From contig NZ_CAUUWA010000110.1 in assembly GCF_963548695.1 (NCBI RefSeq), positions 1 to 5,194 on the forward strand: a DNA stretch of 5,194 nt, written 5' to 3'. The position numbers and the translations under genes are program-made. Positions 1 to 4,409 of the stretch are shown in pieces. The number at the start of each line of letters is the position of its first letter. The first letter of the stretch is position 1. Source of the stretch: an uncultured Fretibacterium sp. (GTDB lineage: Bacteria > Synergistota > Synergistia > Synergistales > Aminobacteriaceae). The notes under the pieces are model-generated. The model was not told the DNA's origin. It saw only the letters and a list, made by a program, of their open reading frames with translations, and did not search any database.

Positions 1-68
1 TGCGCGCCTCGCGTGGGAGCGGCGACATGTATCTTTCCGCAGAGCGGCTGGAGGTCCTCGGCCAGTGA
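1..68 (+). CDS. C-terminal fragment of an OB-fold (SSB/PriB-like) protein
   Basis: Only the last 21 codons are in the window. They are read in the frame ending at TGA 66-68, and the gene starts to the left of the window. The visible tail includes RASRGSGDMYLSAERLEVLG. In single-stranded DNA-binding proteins of the Ssb/PriB type, the last beta strand of the OB fold has this character: a basic loop, then a strand such as 'xxxIxAxxLExLG'. The complete OB-fold gene starting at 241 ends with RSSRGSGVNYIRCKSIV, which shares R-[AS]-S-R-G-S-G and a following aromatic/hydrophobic strand. I infer that the two are tandem paralogues. There is no acidic SSB tail (DDDIPF type) after the fold, so this is not a canonical full-length SSB. 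The fragment is short, so the family call is moderate; a terminator follows directly. Confidence 0.55.
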   Translation, partial: RASRGSGDMYLSAERLEVLGQ

Positions 69-71
69 CGG

Positions 72-102
72 GACGCCCTTGCGGGAGGGCGCCTTTCTTT
101 TT
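72..102 (+). terminator. Rho-independent terminator after the first OB-fold gene
   Basis: A 6-bp G+C-rich stem (CGCCCT at 74-79 pairing with AGGGCG at 86-91) closes a 6-base loop. It is followed by a T-rich tract at 94-102 (TTTCTTTTT). It begins 3 bases after the TGA stop, so transcription of the upstream gene probably ends here and the next OB-fold gene needs its own promoter or read-through. Confidence 0.8.
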
Positions 103-195
103 ACGCTGTCTCGAGGGGATTGAATCGAGCGCGTTGGTGTTTTTTGGATTTTTGAATACGTGAATCTTGAATCTGGATGGCTTGGCCGTCCCGGC

Positions 196-227
196 GATGA
201 AATGACTGAAAGATGAAATGACGGAAA
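196..227 (+). repeat. Tandem 16-bp direct repeat in the leader of the OB-fold gene
   Basis: Two adjacent units, 196-211 and 212-227, differ at one position: GATGAAATGACTGAAA and GATGAAATGACGGAAA. The second unit runs straight into the ribosome binding site of the gene starting at 241. Each unit contains the minimal reading frame ATG-AAA-TGA (198-206 and 214-222). It could be a local slippage duplication, a pair of protein-binding half-sites or a translational control element; the sequence alone does not decide. Bases 103-195 upstream contain several TTGAATC-like words but no convincing -35/-10 pair. Confidence 0.75.
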
Positions 228-232
228 GAGGG
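226..232 (+). promoter_or_regulatory. Ribosome binding site deciding the start at 241
   Basis: AAAGAGG(G) at 226-232 lies 8 bases upstream of a TTG at 241-243. It abuts the in-frame GTG at 232-234, which is too close to be served by it. The spacing therefore favours TTG 241. Confidence 0.55.
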
Positions 233-240
233 TGTTTCCT

Positions 241-528
241 TTGAATTGGGAGAACAGCGTGCGGGTCTCAGGGCAGGTGCACCTCCTCAAAGGACGGACG
301 GAGGGGGAGACCGGGACGGGGAAGTATGTACAGTTCGCGGTTCGTCAGGACAATCAGGACCCGGACGGTTCCCCGCGCCGAGATTTTCTGGTGGTGCGGG
401 TCTATGACGACGCATTGAGGGCGATCCTGGGCGGAAAACAGGCCGGGGACCCCGTGGTTGTGGAGGGGACGCTGCGCTCCTCCCGGGGGAGCGGCGTCAA
501 TTACATCCGCTGCAAGTCGATCGTTTAA
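241..528 (+). CDS. Small single-domain OB-fold protein, SSB/PriB-like
   Basis: A 95-aa protein, starting at TTG 241 because of the ribosome binding site spacing; an in-frame GTG at 232 would add three residues. The pattern is that of one OB fold. A first strand reads 'SVRVSGQVHLL' (about residues 5-15), then comes a turn rich in G, E and T, a strand 'KYVQFAVRQD', a charged loop, a strand 'RDFLVVRVYDD', a short helix, a strand 'DPVVVEGTLRSSRGSG' and a final strand 'NYIRCKSIV'. This order matches Ssb and PriB OB domains, which bind single-stranded DNA. At 95 aa it is shorter than Ssb (about 150-180 aa) and close to PriB size, and it lacks the acidic C-terminal tail by which Ssb recruits partners. 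A role in replication restart or ssDNA binding is inferred. It lies downstream of a gene with a matching C-terminus, separated by a terminator. Confidence 0.7.
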   Translation: MNWENSVRVSGQVHLLKGRTEGETGTGKYVQFAVRQDNQDPDGSPRRDFLVVRVYDDALRAILGGKQAGDPVVVEGTLRSSRGSGVNYIRCKSIV

Positions 529-543
529 CTTGTCTTGAACGAA

Positions 544-572
544 CGAGGCGGGCCCCACAGGGACCCGCCTCG
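544..572 (+). terminator. Strong hairpin after the OB-fold gene, without a T tract
   Basis: A 9-bp stem (CGAGGCGGG at 544-552 with CCCGCCTCG at 564-572) is extended past one mismatch by three G-C pairs (554-556 with 560-562) around an ACA loop. It starts 15 bases after the stop codon. No run of T follows in either direction, so it may end transcription inefficiently or protect the 3' end of the mRNA. The G+C-rich bases to 611 show nothing else. Confidence 0.55.
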
Positions 573-636
573 AGGCCTCCTCGCCGCGGCGCTGAAGGAT
601 CGTTCCTGAATTCCTAAGGAAACGCTGATTTAATCC

Positions 637-833
637 ATGAAGCCCCCCGGTGGTACCCCAGCTTGCCTGTTTTGAGGAAGAGACTTGCCGGGGCCGCCGC
701 TATCCCCAGAGGGAAGCCTTCCGGCCATCCGCTCGCTTCGCTTGCGGGCCGATCAGTCTCAGGATAGCGGCGTGGGGGCTTTAAGCAGACGACCGGCGAG
801 GTACGAGCCGTGTCGGTCGCTTAGGGGCTTCAT
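637..833. other. Highly structured GC-rich core of the element
   Basis: The outer stem pairs ATGAAGCCCC (637-646) with GGGGCTTCAT (824-833). Inside it lie an 11-bp perfect stem, CGCCGCTATCC (695-705) with GGATAGCGGCG (762-772), and a 6-bp stem, CGACCG (790-795) with CGGTCG (814-819). Within the 11-bp hairpin are GGAAGCCTTCC (712-722) and a smaller stem GGCC/CCGC...GCGG/GCC around 723-749. An alternative 8-bp pairing, AAGCCCCC (640-647) with GGGGGCTT (774-781), competes with the outer stem. The fold resembles a multi-branched RNA or a palindromic DNA repeat. No known structured-RNA family is recognised. Confidence 0.5.
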
Positions 834-835
834 CA

Positions 836-862
836 GGGGGCAAAGCCCCCATGTTAATTTTT
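836..862 (+). terminator. Possible intrinsic terminator or hairpin inside the element
   Basis: GGGGGC (836-841), loop AAA, GCCCCC (845-850) forms a perfect 6-bp stem followed by ATGTTAATTTTT. The five-T run (858-862) is offset seven bases from the stem, so termination on the plus strand is possible but not certain. Confidence 0.35.
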
Positions 863-954
863 AGGGAAGCGCTGGAGATTTTTACCTATAGATGTTTTGC
901 ACATATTCCCCTTTGGCAAAATATGCGTTTTTGATTTAATCAGCGCTTCCCTAA
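861..954. repeat. 94-bp inverted-repeat unit with perfect 14-bp ends
   Basis: TTAGGGAAGCGCTG (861-874) is matched perfectly by CAGCGCTTCCCTAA (941-954). The 66 bases between them are A+T-rich, unlike the G+C-rich core to the left, and carry a smaller inverted pair TTTTGC (895-900) / GCAAAA (916-921). This unit could be a minimal element on its own. Alternatively, the 862-874 copy could mark an insertion of one element copy into another. Confidence 0.65.
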
Positions 955-1463
955 AGCAGGGAGTTCAGGGCCTTGATCGCGTCCTCGTAGTCCGGCTCGT
1001 TCGTCTGTTCGGGGACAATTCGGACGTAGCGGATCACGTCGTCCTTGTCGATGATGAAGATGGAGCGTGCCAGGAGGCGAAGCTCCTTGATCAGCACGCC
1101 GTAGGCCGTCCCGAAGGAGGCGTCCCGGTGGTCGGAGAGCGCCATGACGTTCTCGATCCCCGCTGTGGCGCAGAATCGCTTGACCGCGAAGGGCAGGTCC
1201 ATGCTGAGGTTGATGACGACAACCTTCTCCGGCTGTTTGGCCGCGTCCTCGTTGAACCAATGAAGCTGGAGATCGCAGACCGGGGTATCCAGCGAGGGCG
1301 TCACGGATATGACCTTGATCTTGCCCTTGAAGTCCTCGAGTGTCTTGGGGGCGAGCGACTCGTCCAGTACCGTAAAGTCGGGCGCCTTGTCCCCCGCCTT
1401 CAGCGCAGGCCCCACAAGGGTCAGCGCGTTGCCCATCATCGTGATAACTCCCGTTCGTTCCAT
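951..1463 (-). CDS. tpx: Thiol peroxidase (atypical 2-Cys peroxiredoxin)
   Basis: A 170-aa protein that reduces hydrogen peroxide and organic hydroperoxides in the cytoplasm, recycled by thioredoxin. The start at ATG 1463-1461 is set by a strong GAGGAGGGG site and by homology (the MERxGVxTMxGNxLTLVG opening). Visible landmarks: thioredoxin-fold entry 'KAGDKAPDFTVLD' (22-34); active-site loop PSLDTPVCDLQ (56-66) with Thr60 and peroxidatic Cys63; resolving cysteine 'RFCATAGIENV' (Cys98); Arg133 in 'LARSIFIIDKDD', equivalent to the catalytic Arg of E. coli Tpx; C-terminal 'EPDYEDAIKAL'. The length is normal (E. coli 168 aa). Oddities: QLHWFN follows the active site where relatives usually have an Arg-rich 'TRRFN', and the TAG stop lies in the tip of a repeat element. 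It is probably co-transcribed with the Cys-tail gene 90 bases upstream. Confidence 0.95.
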   Translation of the reverse strand: MERTGVITMMGNALTLVGPALKAGDKAPDFTVLDESLAPKTLEDFKGKIKVISVTPSLDTPVCDLQLHWFNEDAAKQPEKVVVINLSMDLPFAVKRFCATAGIENVMALSDHRDASFGTAYGVLIKELRLLARSIFIIDKDDVIRYVRIVPEQTNEPDYEDAIKALNSLL

Positions 1464-1469
1464 CAGATA

Positions 1470-1478
1470 CCCCTCCTC
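1470..1478 (-). promoter_or_regulatory. Shine-Dalgarno site fixing the tpx start
   Basis: GAGGAGGGG on the minus strand lies 6 bases before the ATG at 1463-1461. It rules out the 28-codon upstream extension that begins with GTG at 1547, whose sequence does not resemble Tpx. Confidence 0.8.
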
Positions 1479-1553
1479 GTTTTCGTACCGTTCCCCCGTC
1501 GACTTGTCTCCGATGGGGGCGAAGATGCCCTCCGCCGAGAAACACACCCGCCT

Positions 1554-1814
1554 TTATTCACCGCAGCACCCTCCGCTGCAGCCCGAACAGCCGCCTCCGC
1601 AGCCGCCGCTCCTCCATGCGTTGACCACAGGGACGAAGATATCCAGTATCTCCGGAATCTGGTCCGCGCCCTTGTCCGTGCTCGTGAGGTCCAGCATCTC
1701 CATGATGTCCTCCGGGGTCTCCGCCCCGTCCATGATCCCCTGGACGACATCCCGCAAAGTCGTGCCCTTTTCCTCGCAGACGACGGTTGTAGCCGAAGCC
1801 TTTACCCAGTCCAT
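1554..1814 (-). CDS. Small hypothetical protein with a Cys/Gly-rich C-terminal tail
   Basis: An 86-aa protein starting at ATG 1814-1812, with GAGGAGG 11 bases upstream (1832-1826). A longer TTG start at 1889 is unlikely because it lies upstream of the -10 box and predicted transcription start. Residues 9-43 read as two amphipathic helices (C13, 'GTTLRDVVQGIMDGAETPEDIMEMLDL'-like), then a hydrophobic stretch 'IPEILDIFVPVVNAW' (53-67). The tail GGCGGGCSGCSGGCCGE (70-86) has five cysteines in the spacing C-x3-C-x2-C-x3-C-C. I do not recognise a named family. The helix pattern with 'GAxTxEDI' recalls BFD-like [2Fe-2S] domains, but the CxC and CxxC pairs of that family are absent, so any metal site would have to be in the tail. 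Its position upstream of tpx suggests a thiol, metal-binding or redox-partner role; this is inference. Confidence 0.75.
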   Translation of the reverse strand: MDWVKASATTVVCEEKGTTLRDVVQGIMDGAETPEDIMEMLDLTSTDKGADQIPEILDIFVPVVNAWRSGGCGGGCSGCSGGCCGE

Positions 1815-1868
1815 GTGTCGCGTATCCTCCTCGTTGTCGAAGACGTTCAATTCCCAGCTGCATTGTAC

Positions 1869-1896
1869 ATTATAGAGCGACTGGTGCAAAGGGGAA
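1869..1896 (-). promoter_or_regulatory. Promoter for the Cys-tail/tpx operon
   Basis: A perfect TATAAT lies on the minus strand at 1874-1869, with a weak -35 TTCCCC at 1896-1891 and a 16-base spacer. Transcription would start near 1862 and give a leader of about 48 bases before ATG 1814. No terminator is obvious between the two downstream genes, so both are probably read from here. Confidence 0.55.
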
Positions 1897-1922
1897 GGTA
1901 TTTTTCTCGGAAAAACGCGGCG

Positions 1923-1952
1923 TTCCCAACGGCGTCACTCCCGATGTATAAT
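1923..1952 (+). promoter_or_regulatory. Divergent promoter for yqeB
   Basis: TATAAT at 1947-1952 is preceded by TTCCCA (1923-1928; four of six -35 bases) with an 18-base spacer. The predicted start near 1959 leaves a leader of about 110 bases before ATG 2069. No riboswitch is recognised in that leader. It faces away from the Cys-tail/tpx promoter about 50 bases to the left. Confidence 0.45.
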
Positions 1953-2068
1953 CTATTTTACTGGAGATCGCTGCATTTGTACTCGTCCTGCGGCGGGGGT
2001 TTACGGCACGTTCTCATGGTCTCCGTTTGGGGGCCGGCGTGCATGCGATGCGAAGGGGGGTGGGTGCG

Positions 2069-2860
2069 ATGCCCTTGGCGATAGTTCGCGGCGGGGGCGA
2101 CCTGGCCACCGGGGTGATCTACAGGCTGTGGCGGACGGGCTTCAGGCTGCTGGTCCTGGAGACGGCCCGGCCCATGGTTATTCGCCGGCCGGTCTCCGTG
2201 GCTCAGGCGATATTCGACGGCAGCCACGTCGTCGATGGCATGAAGGCGCGCCGCATCGAGTCGTTTCGTGAGCTTCCAGGCGACGGGACGGTGGGGGTGC
2301 TGGTGGACCCGCAGTGCGATTGCCTGAGTGGACTCGTGCCCGATCTGCTGGTCGACGCCATCATCGCGAAACGCAACTGCGGAACGCGGCGTGACATGGC
2401 GCCTCGCGTCGTCGGGCTGGGGCCGGGGTTCCGTGCCCCGCGGGACGTCCATGCGGTGGTAGAGACCCTGAGGGGGCACGACCTGGGCCGGGTGATCCTG
2501 AATGGGGAGGCGGCCCCGGATACGGGAGTTCCGGGCGAAATAGGTGGGGCGACGACGGACCGCCTGGTCCGGTCCCCGGGCAACGGCTTCCTGGAGCCCC
2601 GATCCCAAATCGGCGACCTCGTCGAGGCCGGACAGGTCCTGGGGATCGTGGACGGCAGGCCGGTCGTCGCGAGGCTCGGGGGGGTGCTGCGCGGCCTGAT
2701 CCATCCGACAGTGCCCGTGAAGGAGGGGATGAAGATTGGTGACATCGACCCCCGATCGGTCTGGCACCATTGTTTTTCCATATCGGATAAGGCGCTCTCG
2801 GTCGGCGGCGGAGTGCTGGAGGCGGCGTTCGCGGTCGAATTGGAGGGAAACAGCCCCTGA
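2069..2860 (+). CDS. yqeB: YqeB-family protein of the selenium-dependent molybdenum hydroxylase system (EF2563 family)
   Basis: A 263-aa protein. The start is ATG 2069, eight bases after AAGGGGGG (2053-2060), because the family opens with a strand and loop of the type 'xxIVRGGGDLATGVIYRL' (here residues 4-20), a Rossmann-like glycine loop. Further landmarks: 'ETARPMVIRRPVSVAQAIFDG' (31-51), 'VDAIIAKRN' (95-103), 'VVGLGPGFRAPRDVHAVVET' (114-133), 'GEIGG' (156-160), and a C-terminal region 'GDLVEAGQVLGIVDGRPVVARLGGVLRGLI' (182-211) that resembles a lipoyl/barrel-sandwich segment. The family is known as a genome marker and presumed maturation factor for selenium-dependent molybdenum hydroxylases (xanthine dehydrogenase-like enzymes); its reaction is not established. 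The length is typical. No selD, yqeC, mocA-like or hydroxylase gene lies in the window, so here it stands alone between a tpx operon and a convergent ATPase gene. Confidence 0.88.
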   Translation: MPLAIVRGGGDLATGVIYRLWRTGFRLLVLETARPMVIRRPVSVAQAIFDGSHVVDGMKARRIESFRELPGDGTVGVLVDPQCDCLSGLVPDLLVDAIIAKRNCGTRRDMAPRVVGLGPGFRAPRDVHAVVETLRGHDLGRVILNGEAAPDTGVPGEIGGATTDRLVRSPGNGFLEPRSQIGDLVEAGQVLGIVDGRPVVARLGGVLRGLIHPTVPVKEGMKIGDIDPRSVWHHCFSISDKALSVGGGVLEAAFAVELEGNSP

Positions 2861-2897
2861 CGGAAAGGCCCCGGCCGGTGGACTGTCGCGGAGGGCG

Positions 2898-4307
2898 TCA
2901 TGATTCGGAAGGAGCAGCCTCCTGAGAGAAGAGCTCCGTAAAGGGGACCAGCGTGACATTCCCCATTTCCCCAGCCCGCTCTCGACAGCCCCGGGAGAAG
3001 CCGCGTTTGGCGAAGAGGAACAGATGCCTGTTTTTGAAACGCAGCAATCGGCTTCTCTCGTCCAGCCGTTCCAGCTCAGCGAGGGATATGGGATCATTTG
3101 TCCACTTGCATTCTCCAAAGATGGCATTCTCCCCGTCCGGGGCCACGATATCGATCTCCGCTTCGCTCCGTTTGATGGGGTCGTTTCCCCACCAGCGCCC
3201 GATTTCGGTAAAGCGGACGCACAGAGAGCCCGCCGCGTTTCTCCGCCACAGGTATTCTTTGCAGATGTCCTCGAACACCCAGCCCATGAATGCGGAGAAC
3301 TCCCTTTCGATTCGTTCATAAGCTCTTTCCGCAAGCCCGTTCTGGATCAGCATCATCTGATTGGGGATGAATCGGTACCAAAAACGGAACATGCTGTCCG
3401 AGATGGAATAAAGGGTCCTTCTCGAGGTTTTTTCCGTGACCGGCGTCTCCTTTTTCAGGATGTCGAGGGAGATCAGATTTCTGAGGTAGGCGCTGCATGC
3501 GCTGCTCTCCATGGAGACCTTCGACGCTATTTCTGCGTTTTTCGAGCTGCCCGTGGCGATGGCACGCAGAATCGCGTTGTAGCCGGCCGGTTCGCGGACC
3601 TCCTGTTTCAGAAGGTTCCCCGGTTCCTCGAAAAGATATGCGGACGGATCCAGAAAGTTCCTCTTGATATTGTCCGCGAGGCTCAACGAGTCGTCCATCA
3701 GCGCGAGGTATTGGGGGACGCCGCCGGTGATGCCGTAAATGCCGGCTAAATCCTCGAAAGAAAATCCCTTGTAAAAGGAACGGGTCTCGAAAAATCCGAA
3801 GGGCCGGATTCGCATCTGTGCCGTCCGCCTGCCGTACAGCGGGCTTTTGTAGCCCAGTACCTGCGTCTCCATAAAGGACATCGAGGAACCGCAGAGGATC
3901 AGAAAGAGCTTGCCGTCCTTGAATTTGTGATCGATCTCGGTTTGCAGGAGCGATGAAAAGCCCCGGTACGACGCGGCGAGATAGGGATATTCATCGATGA
4001 CGAATATCAGCCGCTGTTCGAGGGAGCGTTCGTGAACCGCGTCCAAGGCCTCCCGGAAATCTGGAAAAACCGGTGCAGCCCCCTCGCCGAAGGGCGGTTT
4101 TATGATGCTCCTGCTCATGTGTTCCAGATTTTCGTTGCTGTCGGTCTCCAGCCCGGTGTAGAAAATGCTGTCCTTGCCTTTGATGAATTCGTGAATCAGA
4201 GAGGTCTTCCCCACCCTCCTGCGCCCGTAGATGACGACGCATTCGAAGCGTCCGCTCGCGTAAAGCGCCTCCAGCGTTTTCAACTCCGATTTTCTGCCGA
4301 CGAACAT
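2898..4307 (-). CDS. ATP-binding protein, ATPase_2 (archaeal-type STAND-like) with DUF234 nuclease-like C-terminus
   Basis: A 469-aa cytoplasmic protein starting at ATG 4307-4305, with AGGG 9 bases upstream. It opens with the family hallmark 'MFVGRKSELKTLEALY'. Walker A is GRRRVGKTS (28-36); Walker B is LIFVIDEYPYL (100-110, Asp105/Glu106); a sensor-like strand LILCGSS follows (136-142), then 'GITGGVPQYL' (192-201), the conserved GGxPxYL turn. Residues about 243-300 form a winged-helix region ('NAEIASKVSMESSACSAYLRNLISLDILKK'-like). The C-terminal DUF234 region (about 305-469) has 'FRFWYRFI', 'GWVFEDICKEYL' and EAEIDIVA...FGECKW (Glu384, Asp386, Glu399, Lys401), which fits a PD-(D/E)XK fold with its key residues kept. 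The length is normal and the frame intact. The function of the family is not known. The gene is visibly less G+C-rich than its neighbours, which suggests acquisition. It has its own promoter with an overlapping palindrome and is convergent with yqeB, 37 bases away. Confidence 0.9.
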   Translation of the reverse strand: MFVGRKSELKTLEALYASGRFECVVIYGRRRVGKTSLIHEFIKGKDSIFYTGLETDSNENLEHMSRSIIKPPFGEGAAPVFPDFREALDAVHERSLEQRLIFVIDEYPYLAASYRGFSSLLQTEIDHKFKDGKLFLILCGSSMSFMETQVLGYKSPLYGRRTAQMRIRPFGFFETRSFYKGFSFEDLAGIYGITGGVPQYLALMDDSLSLADNIKRNFLDPSAYLFEEPGNLLKQEVREPAGYNAILRAIATGSSKNAEIASKVSMESSACSAYLRNLISLDILKKETPVTEKTSRRTLYSISDSMFRFWYRFIPNQMMLIQNGLAERAYERIEREFSAFMGWVFEDICKEYLWRRNAAGSLCVRFTEIGRWWGNDPIKRSEAEIDIVAPDGENAIFGECKWTNDPISLAELERLDERSRLLRFKNRHLFLFAKRGFSRGCRERAGEMGNVTLVPFTELFSQEAAPSES

Positions 4308-4331
4308 GACGACACACCCTGCTTATTTACG

Positions 4332-4357
4332 ATTTACTAAATTATACATTAGTAAAT
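4332..4357. promoter_or_regulatory. Perfect 9-bp inverted repeat, probable operator of the ATPase gene
   Basis: ATTTACTAA (4332-4340), an 8-base spacer, then TTAGTAAAT (4349-4357) form a perfect dyad in an A+T-rich island between G+C-rich genes. A third partial half-site, ATTTAC, lies at 4325-4330, one base from the dyad. The palindrome covers the predicted transcription start and touches the -10 box, the usual place for a repressor site. The binding protein is unknown; the winged helix of the downstream ATPase is one candidate. Confidence 0.7.
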
Positions 4358-4383
4358 TATATCGAGGTGTCCTCCTCCGTCAA
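4356..4383 (-). promoter_or_regulatory. Near-consensus sigma-70 promoter of the ATPase gene
   Basis: On the minus strand, TTGACG (4383-4378), a 16-base spacer and TATAAT (4361-4356) give five of six and six of six consensus bases. The start is predicted near 4349, with a leader of about 42 bases. A second TATAAT at 4346-4341 lies inside the palindrome but has no matching -35. Confidence 0.75.
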
Positions 4384-4409
4384 GCTTTTCGTCAGGCTCT
4401 TTCGCCCGG

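Larger units (their letters stand above)
615..953. mobile_element. 339-bp noncoding element with 21-bp imperfect terminal inverted repeats (MITE-like)
   Basis: The 422-base gap between the OB-fold gene and tpx has no credible reading frame. Its ends are inverted copies of one sequence: the left end at 615-635 contains GGAAACGCTGATTTAATC (618-635), and the right end, on the minus strand at 953-933, contains GGGAAGCGCTGATTAAATC (951-933). They agree at 18 of 21 positions. Both tips begin with TA, as in elements that duplicate a TA target (IS630/Tc1 and some IS5-group elements). A third copy of the tip, TAGGGAAGCGCTG, is at 862-874 in the left-end orientation. There is no transposase inside, so if mobile it would depend on one encoded elsewhere. 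Several GC-rich stems fill the interior. An insertion-sequence remnant or a structured intergenic repeat are the alternatives. The element touches tpx: TAG 953-951 is both the tip and the stop codon. Confidence 0.6.

Noticed and set aside
636..850. CRISPR array, tRNA or known riboswitch in the gene-free stretch
   Set aside because: There are no regularly spaced direct repeats, no cloverleaf with tRNA-type loops, and no recognised aptamer motif; only inverted repeats are seen.
951..1547. Longer tpx starting at GTG 1547
   Set aside because: The additional 28 residues do not resemble Tpx, and a strong Shine-Dalgarno site sits just before ATG 1463.
1554..1889. Longer Cys-tail gene starting at TTG 1889
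   Set aside because: The start lies upstream of the TATAAT at 1874-1869 and so would not be on the predicted transcript; ATG 1814 has a Shine-Dalgarno site.
897..2084. A 395-codon open frame on the plus strand across the tpx operon
   Set aside because: It is antisense to tpx and the Cys-tail gene, has a low-complexity Arg/Val-rich product, and has no family resemblance; tpx on the other strand is certain.
2027..2860. Longer yqeB starting at TTG 2027 or ATG 2048
   Set aside because: The family opening begins at about MPLAIVRGGGD, and the ribosome binding site at 2053-2060 fits ATG 2069.
2861..2897. Bidirectional terminator between yqeB and the ATPase gene
   Set aside because: Only a short GGCCCCGGCCGG palindromic stretch is present, without T tracts on either strand.
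1958..3334. A 458-codon open frame on the minus strand
   Set aside because: It spans yqeB antisense and the 3' part of the ATPase gene out of frame. Both of those genes are supported by motifs, while this product has none.
3024..3749. A 241-codon open frame on the plus strand inside the ATPase gene
   Set aside because: It is a shadow of the ATPase coding sequence without family motifs.
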